Of a stretch of DNA of 64,000 nt, positions 1 through 13,586 are shown piece by piece. Position numbers and translations under genes: made by a program. This DNA is from Euglena gracilis. Lineage: Eukaryota > Euglenida > Euglenophyceae > Euglenales. Each line of letters starts with the position of its first letter. The stretch's first letter is position 1. Location: assembly GCA_039621445.1 (NCBI GenBank), contig CP154956.1, forward strand, positions 13,938,166 to 14,002,165, written 5' to 3'. The notes under the pieces were generated by a model, which saw nothing but the letters and a program-made list of their open reading frames with translations, did not search any database and was not told the origin of the DNA.

Positions 1-252
1 GGGTACGCGTGGACGCACAATTTGGTGACCCCCCCCTTGTCGACCACTAACCTGTGGTCCGCGACCAGGGGGGATCACCCAAACCCAAACCCGGCAACCT
101 GTCACGGGGGATCGTCATCCAAAGGCCCGGGGGGGAGGGGGATGGTCATTCGACATGGGGTGGTCAAGCAGAAGGGGGGGGGGATAACAATGCCTGATGG
201 GTGTGTGGTGATGGCTCTGACTGAGCCATCACCACCACCTGACAGCGTGACT

Positions 253-342
253 GAGTCCGGGGGGCGTCAGTGGCGGCTGCCCCCAGGCCTCGAGGGAGGC
301 CAGTGCCCACACCAGCATCGGGACGCACCGCACATCACACGC
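253..342 (-). CDS. OPR-like exon, leftmost
   Basis: After an AAG acceptor at about 343 the minus strand reads through MLVWALASLEAWGQPP, a typical W-A-L-A helix. The left border is uncertain: a GT near 253 would serve as donor, and the frame reaches a stop soon after. GC-rich against a G-tract background. Confidence 0.45.
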
Positions 343-498
343 CTTGCGGGCAGGGCTGGGGGGGGGTGGGTTTCTGGTACCGCTCAGCAGTCAAGTCACG
401 ATGGTGCCTGTCATCTCAACCGGCCCAGTGGAACCATCCTGTCATCCAAGTTGGCACATACGTTTGAGCAAATGACCCCCAAATGAACAATAAAAATA

Positions 499-529
<31 letters not shown>

Positions 530-3500
530 ACAAATAAATAAATAAATAAATGATATAAATAAATTCATAAATAATCTTCTGGGCCCTCCGAGTAAAAATT
601 CAAAAATAAGCCCCCCTGGTGCAAAGCCCTGGGACAATGTTCCCTGAAAAATTGCAGGGGCACCCACTAACAACTATTTTTGGGGGCCTGCGTCCGTCAA
701 GAAAATATCCAAAAAGCAAGACCCCTCGCCAAAATGCACTTAAATGGGAGAGGAGACATAAATGGGAGGGTGGAGACATAAAACCCAGGTCCCAACCCTT
801 CAAACAGTCCGTGTAACCACGATTTAGGCCTCAGGGCAACGGACTTGTCAAATTTTTGGTGGTGGTCGGATAATGAAATGAGACAAACTCTGCAAGCAAA
901 ACAAATGTCATTGGTTGCCATCCCAGAGAGGATGAAAGGCACTAGGGTGGACAGGTACCCCCCCCCCCATGGTATCGGAGGGAAGGCCCCAGCAGTCCTC
1001 CCTCCCCAGCCCTGGAGGAGGACGCTGGGCCGGGCGACGTGCTGGGCAAGGCTGTCCGCCATGCCTGCCCCAAGGGCCCGGCCAACGGCATCCGTGGACC
1101 TCAGTTTGAGGGTAGTTTTTGGGACTTGGCACGTTTCTGGTGCTGAGTTCCAAATTTTGGATATCGGATGCAAATTCCTAATTTCGGTGTGCAATTTGGG
1201 GTGCGGTGCTAAATTCAGAATTTTCAAGTTTGGGTGTCTGAGTTTGGGTGTGAAAAGTTTGGGGCGTTGAATTCTTCATTGTGCTGCTTATCTGGAAGCA
1301 AAATCCTGATCTTGGATGAACATTCGGATTTTTTTTGAGCACCTGAATCTGCTGCACTCCTCTGTGGGTGGCAATGTCATTGCCGCAAAAAAAAAGTTCT
1401 GCCACGATTGGCTAATTGACACCTGGGTTAGGTGAGCTTCAACATTTTCCTAATCCTGTATCTTGATAACAATTTTCCGCAACTTCCAGCAACTTCTCCG
1501 AAGCGTTCTGCTATCCCCTGTCTGTTTGGAGTGGGAATTTAGTAATTTACTAACTAGAAATACCCAAACCCCGGCCTCCTGACATTCTGCCAGGAAACTC
1601 CGAAATAATTATAAAAATTTGCGTTTGACAAAAAAGTTCCCTTAGATTTTCACAACTTTTCCCTTGGACCGAAATTTTTGCGCTTTTCTCCCCATCTATT
1701 TTTGGGCAAAGGGTTTCATGGAATCAGAAAAAAACCCAAGAAGGCGAAAACCATGGTTTTGAATTTGGAACGTTTTTGGAACACACCCTACAATTACATG
1801 TTACCACTTGCACCCATGGAGCAATGCTCTTTTAACAATGGGAAAACCATCAAAAATACAAAAAAAATTGAGAAAATGCGGACACCAACCCCCCTCCCAA
1901 GCGGCACCCGACGACACCTCCGGATGGAGTCACTCCTTGACCTTCGGCGCTTCACCGAAAGAGGTGCAGGATGTTTGGCAGAAAATAACCAAATCATGCA
2001 TCTTAAAACCCATCTTGGGTATTTGGGGGGCGAAACACTTGGGGTGGCAAGTTGGGTGGCGCGGAGGGGGGTAACTGCGCAGGAGGGCGGCACCCCCTGC
2101 GCGGCATTTAGTGCGGCCGGTGCAGCAGAGATGTGATCAGGAAGCGGGGTCGGCTGGGCCCTGGCCTCATCCAACACGCGCAGCCGGGCGAACGACCACA
2201 CGGTGTCGGTCAGGGGCGGGATTTGGTTTGGTTTGGGGGAGACGGGGGGGGGAAGGCTGTCCCGGCATCCTTCCCAGGCTTGTGCTCACCGGGGGGGGGG
2301 GAGGGGGGGGGCTATAGGGTGCCTGCCCCTAGCAGGCACAGACCCCGGGGGGGGGGGCTGTGGGGGGACCCAGAAAAGTTTCATTGATAATGGCCTTTTC
2401 CGGGCCCCTGGCGCCTTCGGCGCCGGGGTCGGAGGGGGGTGCCTGCTATGGGCAGGCACCCCCAAAAAACCCCCCCCCCCCCCCGACCCCCCGGGGGGTT
2501 GGATGAGGTACTATAGGGCGCCTGCCCCTAGCACCCCCCCCGTGGGGTAGGTACCCGACTTAGCACAAGCCTGATCCCTCCCAGCGCTGGGCAGTGGGCA
2601 GTGGCGCTTCACCGAAAGAGGGTTGGGATTTTTGGCAGAAAACGAAATCTGCATTTTGAAACCCATCTTGGGTATTTTGGGGGCAAAACACTGGGGTGGC
2701 AAGTTGAGTGGCACGGAGGGGGGTAACTGCGCGGGGAGGGTGTAGTGTCAGGCCAGGCGCAGGGCACCCAGCCAGAAAGTCTGCTGAAGAAGAATGCGGC
2801 TTCGCTCATTTTCTTTGTGTATTGACAAAAAGCACAAAAAGGCCGTCGAAAAACGGGGGACGACACCCAGTGGGCTCAAGACACCCCCCACCGAGGGGTC
2901 GGTCAAATCATTGGTGCCGAGCCCCGGCCAGGGAGCGGCACGGGAACGTCCGCAAGAAGTCCTGGTCCCGCAGGCGGGCGGCCAGGGCCGCCATCAGCGG
3001 GACGTGGACAGTCTCCAGCGTGGCGTACGCGTACGCGATTTCCCCCGGAGGCCCAGGCATGCCACAGGAATGCCAGCCAACGCCATTTCCCTTCCGCATT
3101 TTTTTTTTTGGCCAAGATCAAGTGTAGTACCTTTTCTCGTCAGCGCAATTTTCTGATATGTCCAGCACTGCAGAATCAACTAACAAGAAATAAACAAATC
3201 AACAGTAAATAAATAAGCAACTAATAAACCCCCAGGCCCCACGCCCGCGGCCTCCCCCGCCACGTTCCGCTCCGTGGCGCCCTCCACCAGCCGGCCCCCC
3301 ACCAGGCGGTCCCCCAGGGCGGTCAGCAGCGGCGGGTTCCGCAGCCCCAGCCGCGCGGTGGCGAACGCCGGCCCCAGGCCGCTGCCCCCCCCCCTTTGGT
3401 TGCACTGCGGCTTCGGGTCGGTTTAGGGCCGGCGCCGGCTTCGCTTTGCGGCCCAGTTTGCTGTGTGGTGAGTGGGCAGGGGCCCCGTACCTACCCCCCC

Positions 3501-6500
3501 CCCCCCCGGGAAACTGTCACCTGACAGGTTGGCCAGTACCGGGGACCCTGACAACTTCCTATACTGACAGGTTGGCCGGCACCGGGGACCCTGACAGTTT
3601 CCCGGGCGGGACCCTGACAGGTTCTCGGGCATGACAGTTTCCCGGGGGGGGGGGTAGGTACGCCAGTGCTCGTGTGTTGCTCCGCCTGGCCGGGGGAGTA
3701 ACTCTGGTGCCCCCCCCCCCGGAGGACTGGGAGGTTTAAGGCTGGGGATGGGGGAGCGAGGTTGGCCCCCGCGGTCTTCAATGAAATCGTGGGAAATTCC
3801 GGAAAACGTGGCGTCGGGGGCGTACACGTTCCTCGGGGTCGTTTGGGATCGGTGTGGCAATCCTTGAATCGGGGATTTTTATCGTGCAACGTTGGTGTGT
3901 GCTTTGGAGTGTCACACTGGGGGAAGTGTGGGGGGGGTGGGCTCGTCGTGTGACCCACTAATGGAGGGGGCAACTTTGAGGCCAAGGTTCCTTTCAGCGC
4001 ATTGTGGCGACGGAGAGGAACCCCCCACCAGGATGTCAAGTGAGCGGGGAGGAAGCGGGGGGTCGGGACCCCCCCAAAGGGGGGTCATACCCCCACCCCT
4101 ACCCCTGTTCAAAGTTTTGTGGACTTGAAAAAAGACCCAAAAATCACATTTTATGCTTTTTTTCTTTAAAAAAAAGCCAAAACATGGCCAAAACACACCC
4201 GTTGCAAAACGCCAGCGAATTCTTTCATAGTTCCGAAACTTTGCCACACACCCAAAACCACAACCGTGGCTCCTTGAGTGGTCTGGTCCAGAAACTAGTC
4301 AGTGATTCCTCCAAAATGAAGCGGGGTCGTCACTTGCAAGAGAGGGGTGAACGACATCCGGCACACAAAAGCGGCGATGGGGGCGGATTTGAGGATCCGC
4401 CGGAGCGGCCTGGCCATCATGGAGATCGACCGGACGTCCATGAGGCGCAGCACCGGCGGCTGGAGCACGTGGGCCACGAGGCGATCGCGGGCCACGGCGC
4501 GTGTGCCAGGGGCGAGCGGGAGGGTGGGGAGTGGGCCAGCAGGCACACGCCCAGGAGGCAACTTGGGACGTTTTCCGCAGGCCAAGGTTCAACCCCAACC
4601 TTCGTGACACCAAATGCCTTCAAAAAGATGAACGCTATCAAAGTTATACACACATACTATATTAACTATAGCCATAATGAATAAACTGCTACCCCCGGGG
4701 GTAGGTAGCGGTTTGATAACACCAGCACGGAGTGACTTTCTTGGGACCTATTTTGACCTTACTTTCGAGGGGTAGGGTTAGGGTAGGAATTCAGGGCCCT
4801 CATTTTGGCCTGAAAGGCTGCATTCCGCCTGAAATTCCGGAAGGAAAAAACCAAAAGTTGGCCGCATGTCGGGCCGGGAAAAAGCACCCTTCTGCGGGTG
4901 TATTTCACTGACTGGAAGGAGAGCCCAGATCCCATGCGTGGGCCGACCGTTCGGTGGTCTTTATCGTTTCCTCCCTCTGCTCCCTCGCCGCCTGTGGGTC
5001 TGAAATGGTCCGCACCTGCCATGCTGGGCCACAGCGGGGGCTGTGGGAACAAAGATGGGGAAAAGACACATAAAAAATCATGCGCACCGTGGCGAAAATA
5101 TCAAACCGCTACCCCCTCCCCGGGGGGGGGGTTGCGGTTTGATACTCATGCCTAATTCAAATGTGTGAATTGCATATGAGTATTGGATATAATATATTAA
5201 TTCAGTATGTGAATTGCAATTTATTTAGCATTTTTAGATATATATTTATAAACAGTTTTTATTAACAGCAAAAATGAGGCGGTGAGAACTTACCAGGAGG
5301 GGGTACCCCAGTTCAACTTTTTTTTGCCACCCCGCTTCGCACTGGGGAGGTTACACATATCCAGCAGAAGATCACCAGCATGCCTTCCTGCCCACTTGTC
5401 CAAGACATGACACTGTTCCAGGAGTGCGCTGTTGACAACGTTGCCAACGATTGCCAACGACACGCTGTGCCTTGGACGGGGGGGGGGGCATGCAGCAACA
5501 CCCGTTTTGACAACACAAACTGCAAAAAAAAAACGAGTGTGTCCGCAGACCCTGGTTTGGGCGTGAACCCAGGGACCCCGGATCCCCGGCTTCAACAAAT
5601 AGGTCCCAGGCCCCGGGTTCATGCCTGAGCTGGTATCCAGGACCAAGCACCATCCACGCTCAGCCACGCCCAGTCACGCACCGTCACACACAGGCACGCC
5701 CAGTCCAAGGTTTTTTTTAAGACCGGGGGGAAGGGGGTCCCCCCCCACCCACCCACCCCCTGTGGGAGGGGGTCCCGGGGGACACACAAAAAAATGGCCA
5801 AAATCGTGAAAAGTGCTTAAAAAAAGCACGTTTTCAAAATTTTCCCACCGCCCTCCAGGGGGACCCCCCCCCTTAGTTGCACTAGTTGAACCCCTGGTGA
5901 ACCTTAGTTGAACCCCCGGTGGGGTTCGGCCAGACCCACCCACCCTACCCCCCTCCCCCCCGGGGATCCACGACTAAAAAAAACCCCTGGCCTAGTCATG
6001 CCAGACACGCCCAATCATGCCAGACACGCCCAGCCACGCCAGCCATTCATAAGTACTGGTCGGGCTCAGTTGCCCGGGGAGGCGGGCGGCGCCACACGCG
6101 CCGGGGGCCGAGCAGCGCCACGTCGGCGGTGCGCAGCACGGCGAGAGACCACGCGAGGCGCGCCACGTCCTGCCCGCGCAGCGGCGCGATGCGGGCGCCG
6201 CCGTCCCGCAGCAGCTCCACCTGCACGGCGGCGAGGAGCCGGGCGTTGGGGAGGCGGAGGGTCGGGTGGCGGCGGTGGCGGGGGTGGTGGGGGGGGGGGC
6301 GGTGTGTTCCGGGGGGGGGGGTATGGTGTTGTCCCAGGTGGCGCAAAATTCCCTCATGGGCAGGCAAAAAATGGCATGGGGGGGGGGTGGTTCCGAACCG
6401 CGTGCACCGCGTGGCACCGCGTGACAAGGATCAGGTACAGCCTAAAATGACTGGATGAGAGCACCTGCAAAAGCACCCATCGATTACAAAACTGCAATAC

Positions 6501-9500
6501 AAAGGCATTTTGGGTGAATTTGATTATTCTCAACTTTTTTTTGGCCCAAACCACCTGGTTTTGCCACCAGATCTCACCAAGTCTGAACCAATGGCCACTG
6601 AATCTGTGCAAATGGCCACAAATAGTTAAAAGTGGCCAATAGTGGGTAAAAAGTGGATGAAAGCAGTTGGAAGTGGCCTAAAATGACCAAATCGGTATGA
6701 GCCAAAAAATGAATTCAAACAGTCAAAAGTGGTCTAAATTGCCAAATGCAGCCCAAAGTGGCTAAAAGTGGCCAAAATTGGTCCAAAATGGCACTCCCAA
6801 AAAAGGCAAAAAAAGCCAAAAGTTGCTGATTTGCAGGAGACCACAAAAAAAAAAGAATGGAAGAACTACAAATGGGGTACTGGTGGAAATTTGTGAAAAT
6901 TGCACGTTCGGAGATGATTCTTCTCACGCAGTGCACACGTCGTAAAAAAAAAGTGCAAACTGCAAAAAAAACTGAACATTGCAATAACTCAACAATGCAT
7001 ATTTCCCCTCCTTCCCTGGCGTTACCCCCCCCCCCCCCAGGAAATTGACCCGGGTCGAGACCATTTCCAGCTAGGGGACCCTGGGCGGTCTACAGCCAGG
7101 CCTGCAGCCTGTTTCCAGCCAGTTCAATTATTTCAAGCTTCCAGCTGACCTCCCCGGGGTGCTAAGCGACGCCCTGCCCCCCCCACTCAGATCAGGTGCG
7201 GTGCATTGTGTCCTGCCCCCCCCCCCCTGACGGACGGCAGTGAGTGGCACAGCCGTCAGCTGACGAGTCATCCGGGCCACGCCTGGGAGACAACTTCCCG
7301 GGGGGGGGGGGGGGGGGCTGTTGTGGACTTTCCAATGCGACACAACGGTGGCAACTTCCTGGGGTAGAGGACAACCTCACAGGCGTGCCAAGTTCTCAGG
7401 GAGAGGTGGGGTGGATGTGCGGGGGGGGGGGGTTGTGGTGCCACAATTCAGATTGTTCCAGGCAGGACTGACCTTTTTTTTTGTGTGCGGGGCAAAATTC
7501 AATGCGGCTGTCCTTTCACCCGGTGCTGTCCAAATTACGCGGAGACCCAGTTGAGGTACAGTTGGGGATCTGCCCCCCCCCCCCCCAGGAGGGGGGCGAG
7601 CAAGCCAACACAACAACCCCCGGGTACAGAAAGAGAGATGGATGGTCCCCACCCCTCGAAACACATTGAACCACAAGACGTATATTTTGTGTGGATGTGT
7701 GGGGGCACCCCCAATGTATGTGTGCATACCTCCCCTCCCCCTTGTCTAACAACCACTAAATATCGCTACTGACTGGGGGGCTGGTCGCTATTTTGGCCAA
7801 ATATCGCAACTGACCGGGGGGGGGGTCGCTATTTTGGCCAAATATCGCTACTGACGGGGGGGTGGTTGTTAGACAAGACCGCGGTCAAAAACGCGAATGT
7901 CTGGAAAAAAAGATCACCTGGAAAAAGATCGCCACTGACCAGGGGGGTGGTCGATGGACAAGGGGAGGGGGGGGTATGAGTGCGGTCCACCGGCGCGGTG
8001 CAAAGGCCCACAGCACGTTCTTCAGTTCGCGGATGGAGCTGCGGGCAGGGGAGTCGGGGCGTGGGCTCACGACAGGGAAATGGGAATCGAGCAGTTGTGG
8101 CATCCGACTCACATGCGAGGGCGCCGGGAGGACTCTCGGCGGCATCTCCATCCACCTGTTTCAAGGACTGGAGGAGATGGGCAAGAACCAGGGCGGGGGG
8201 TGCTCAGGCATTGGGGAACACCCAACTTGAAAAAAATCTGGCACTCGTTAAACAGGGAAAGATCCCTTATTTTGGGGGCTGTGCTGTTGAACTGCAGGCA
8301 TTTGAATATAAAAAATGTGCAAAATCTCACCAAATCAGACTTCAGAAGTAAATGAAACTGATGTTGCTTTTTTGAAAAATCAAACTTGAATGCAAGGGAG
8401 AGGGGATATGCGAACTGCCTGGAAGGGGATGCCGAGAAGGGGACACCCCCAATTCCCATATCCTATCTTTTTTGCAAAGAAGCACCTCAACAGTGCCGAA
8501 GGTGCGAAAAGAATTGCCAAAAATCGGTCCCCAAGGAAGAAAAGAAAGGTGTCGCTATGTTTGGTGTCCGTTTGATGAACTGCACCAGAAAAAAAATAGG
8601 CAGCACAACTGTGGGAGGGTCAGAAACATAGAAGAAAGCCCAAGTGGGATGGCAAACAGAGCGTGACGATGCAACTTGATGACCGAGTTGGTTGTAGGGG
8701 GGGGGAATATGGCATCAACTTGATTTCCCTCTTTGGGTAGCCAGACTTGCACGCAAATCTGGCAGCCCGAATACCTACCCCCCCCCCCCGGCGGAAACTG
8801 TGACCTGACAGTTGGCCAATTACCAAAGTCCCTGACAACTTCCCACACTGACAGGTTGGCCGGTAACGGGGACCCTCACAGTTTTGAAAGTTTTCCAGGC
8901 GGGACCCTCACAGGTTCTCGGGCATGACGGTTTTCCGGGGGGGGGGATTAAGCCCGCAATCCGATCAGCCCGACTTGATCAGCCTGACTGATTGGCGTCC
9001 GGGGCCAACGGACGCCAACTGGTCCTTCCACAAGGCTGGCCCCCTCGGGCCCCCCTGGTCCGCCTCCAGCACACCGGAGGCGATGAACCGCTCCGCCAGG
9101 CGTGCCAGCAGAGGCTCGTTCCGAATCCAAGTCAGCGTGCTGCCCGGAGGCGGCGGAGCCCCCCCCCCCCCCAGGAAACTGCCTCCAGATAAATCAGCGG
9201 GTACAGAGGGAGGAGGACAGTCTCCTGGGCGGGTCCGGGCAGAGCAAAATAATGGACTTTTTTCAACAAACAAAAAAAATACTGAAAAGCATTTCTCCTG
9301 TGAAATTTCCCTGCCCCCTATGGCTGACCTCTGTCATCCGACCAGGGGGGGGGTGGTCGTCGGTTGCGAAGTGAGCGCCGGCCATAAATAGACAAGAAGT
9401 CTCAGTGCAACTCAGGGGGGTGGTCGTTGGACAAAGGGTCAAAAATATAGTCAGCGTGCACCCGGAACCCCCCCCCAAAAGGCCAAAGTTTTCCTTCTGG

Positions 9501-12500
9501 CGCTTTGCATCGAATATTTCTGGCAATTTTGACAAATTTTTGTGCAAAAAAATTCCAAAAATAGCATTTTTGCCTAAATTTCTTGTCAATTTTTTTTTGC
9601 GTCCGCACCCCTTCATAGGGACCTATCTCCTACCCTTGTACCCGCTGACCTGTCTCCTACCACCCATGCCCAACGGCTCCCCTATAAGCCTATATCTAAC
9701 AATTAGCCCCCCCACCCCGGTCGGAGGGCACCTTTTCGGAGGTTTGGCCAAATTTTTGGTCCCGGGGCGAAGCGCAGGGCAGAAATTTTTTGGGGCGGGG
9801 GGTAGAGGACAGTTTCCCTCTGGGGAAACATTTCCTGGGGGTTGAAGCCCCTGGCCCTAACCCCCCCCCATACTCTCAATGTGTCTCATTGCAACGAAAT
9901 TCCCATCCAGGCGATCCTTTGTCACATTTGAAGCGGAATCCAGTGTCAACTTCTGTTACATACACATGGATCCAATGAGAAAAAAAGAGCTTTGTGAGCT
10001 TTTGGAATTCTTCAGGAATTCTTTCCAATGGCTCCCAACAAAACAAAATGATCACAACCAACCTCCTCCCGTGAACTTCCAGATGATAGGTGTGCAGGCC
10101 CAGGTTTGGTCGTCAGGTTTCGAGGTCCATTGCAACAAAAATTTCCCCCTCACAGGCCAACCGGGATCAGGCAAAGTCTCGGGAATGGAGTATATTAAAA
10201 TCTCGCTGGGGGGTGGGGGGTGGGAACCCTGACCTGCCCAATTGTGCCCAGCTCCCAACCCTCCCATAAGGCGCGGGGGGGGGGGTCACTCCTCGCATTC
10301 CCCAAAGGCAGGTCAGGCAGTGAGCTGGGCTGCAGCTTGGCGTACGCTTCCGCCACGAACCCCAACTCCGCCCTGGGCAAGCCCCAGCCAACAATCAAGT
10401 GCGGCAGCCCAACGTGGCACCCAAGGTCCCAGACAGCCAGGGCAAACCTCAAAATTGACTGGGGAAAAATAGCTACTCAAAAATACTGCACAAAAATAAC
10501 TGCATAAAAACATGACACAAAAATAACTTACGCAAAAATATTGCACAAAAATATTGCACAAATAAACTGTGGAAAAAGGCTGCACGTTGGAAAAACTCCT
10601 TTTGTGAACAACACCTGTCATCTCAAACGTGCAACGCCTGGGTAATCCGGTCTTTGAGGAGCTCCAAAATACCAACTGTTCGGGCCTTCTCCTTTTCTTA
10701 AATGCACACAACAGAACCCGTTTTCTCCCCTTATCTGTGCTCCCACTTCTCAGCAACCCGACGTCGGGCGTTTTCGGCGCCATGGGTTTTGCGCCGACCT
10801 CCCAACACAACTCGGCTGGGGCTTGGCCCCCTCCAGAATGTCCACGAGGTTGCCCTCCATCAGGCGGGTCGTCAGGCTGGCAAACACCGCGTCGTCCCTC
10901 CAGTCGAGCTTGGCCAGGGCGGAGGGGATGTTGGGGGTGGGGGCGGTCCCCGGCCGGCAGCGGACAGCAGGCTGGACAGACGAACCCCCCACCCCCCTGG
11001 GGGGGGGGGCGTCAGGTTTCCCAGGTTTGGCCATCACGCGGAAAACTGCCGTTACTGTTAAACGGCACAAATCTGCCGTCAATGTTCCCGTTCGTGATGC
11101 TTGGTTCTCTGCAGTGTTGACTGGTTTCATCATTTTGCTACGTGCACATAAATCACTTTGAGCCCCAGGGAATAATGATCTGTCACGATGGACATCTGCT
11201 GCATGAACGACCCAATTGAAATGCCTGAAAAATACCATACGTTGTGCCGATCTTTAGGCATTATTCGTGCCCATGGCTCAAACTCACTTGGCAGTGCCCA
11301 CTACAGCCGCCGGCCATGGATGCTGGGGGGCAATTCTGTGCTTGGTGCCCTTTCCAGATTCCCTGTCCGATTCCCTCTACTTCTTTTGAAGCAACCCTTG
11401 AATCCAGCCAGGGAGGAACCAAGGAACCACAAAACACAGTTTATGGCGTTTTGGGTGGAAGGGGAACGTTTCGAGGCTGCCGGGGAAAACTTTGTTCCCA
11501 CCCGTCAGAAGCCCTTTGTTTCAAAACGGCTTTTCGGCAAAACGGCAAAGCAGCCGTTTCGCCGTCAGCAAAACGGCAAAAAAGCCGTTTCGCCGTTGGC
11601 AAAACGGCAAAAAAGCCGTTTTGCCAGCCAAAAATGAGAAAAATGGCAAAAAAGCCGAAAAGCCGAAATGAAACACATACGGGTGGGAACATTCTCTTTT
11701 CGACATTTGGTCACCGAGTCCCCCCCAACACCTGTCACCCCTGTGAGGTCCTGGTATTCCCGTTCAGTCCTGCTCGCACTCCCTGAGGGCGGGGGAACGC
11801 TGGGACCCCTCCCAGGCACCGATGCTCTGCTTGTCCAGCTCGAGGCCCGGGTTCTTCAGCCGCTCGCCGAACGTCCGCAGCAGCTTCGGGACGCGCTGCT
11901 TCACCCGGGCCAGCCCCCACAGCGCGAGGGAGATGTCAGTCCCCGAGAGGGGCTGCTGCCCGACCGGTCGCTGGGGCGGGCTGGGGGAGCAGTGGGAGAG
12001 GGACCCCGGGCATGCGGGGCGTGTATCGGCCACTTGGGGGTTCCCCATGGTTGGGTTGGGTCTCAGGGTGGCTCCGTACAGTTCCCCATCCGTTTTGGGT
12101 AATTTTCGAAAAATCGATTTTTTCGACCCCCGGAAGGCTGGAAACAGCTGAGTCCTTTAATACCCCCTTTTTGGGGGGCCCTGTATGAGCCCCAAAACGG
12201 TCCGGAGGGACCGGGGGCATGCGGGGTGTCTACCGGCCACTTGGGGGTCCCCCATGGTTGGGTTGGGTCCCAGGGTGGCTCCGTACAGTTCCCCACCTTT
12301 TTGGACATGTTTTGAAAAATCGGTTTTTGACCCCAGAAGGCTGGAAGATGGCTGGGCCCTCTGAGAACCCCCAGGGCCCGCGAATGGCATTGCCAAATTT
12401 CAGCTTCACTGGCTTTGTTGTTGTCGTCGTCCTCCTCTTTTTTTTTGTCTCCTCCTCTTTCTCGGAGAGAACGCATTTGTAACACACATGAGGGAAAAAA

Positions 12501-13497
12501 CACACGCACGTGCACTCGGTTGGAAAAATCTGCATACCTCTGGCGTGCCAAGAGTTTTCATACTCCCTACTTTTTCCCCCAAGTTTTGTGGACAACACTT
12601 GAGAAAGATCTCTGTTCACCATGGCACTTCCTCATTTTTTTGCTCGTGTTTGAACAGGGCGGTCCTTAACGGGAAAAACTTGGTTTTTACCCCGAAAAAT
12701 TCTGCATTCATTTATAACCCGAAAAATATGGTTAAATTATCCTAAAGGTGGGAAGAAATGGCGGGCCAGGTGAGGCGGTCTGTAACGTTGGGGCTGCTGA
12801 CAGCCGCTGCGGCAAGGAAGGCGGAGAGGCTCATGAAATGGCCTTGGCCTCGCCCCCCCCCCCCCAAAGCCAGGCAGCCCACCCCAGGCCTGGTTTGCTA
12901 GGGCCAGCACCAGCGGCTCGTCTCGGAGGCCAATGCGCCCCAGGGCCCCCGCCAGGCAAGACCCGGCCAACGCCCCGGGAGCATGCCTGCCCCCCCCGGG
13001 CAAAGTGCGCAAAGACGCTGTGCCAAAAAAAAATTGAACAGTCATTCTGCCCCCCCCCCCGAAGGAACCCTGGCTCATTGCCGCGCCCCCATGCGTGTTG
13101 GGCCCAGGAAAATGATTCGAACCCGCCCGCAAGGACAGGAGGTTGTTGCCGACGCAACGTTGTGAGCGTTGCCCCGGCTGGGTTGGGACCGTTGCCAACC
13201 CGGACAGACATTTTGGCTCGGCGCCGAAAGGTTTTGAGTCCCAAGCGCTCTCGCGGAGAGTGCGTTTTTTGATGATGTTCCTTCGTCCAATCCCGTGCCC
13301 GGGGGAAAGGGGAGGGCTGTGCTTATTTTGGGGGCCGCGGTCCACTGAGCAATTTTAGGGGCCATTGCATCACCGGGAGACCTGGACCCCAAAAGACGCA
13401 TGCGTCTGTGTGTTGCATGTGTCTGTCTGTGCGTGTGTGTGTGTGTCTTGTCTGGGTATGGTCACGCACACAATGTGACCAGACACGCACGCGCGCG

Positions 13498-13586
<89 letters not shown>

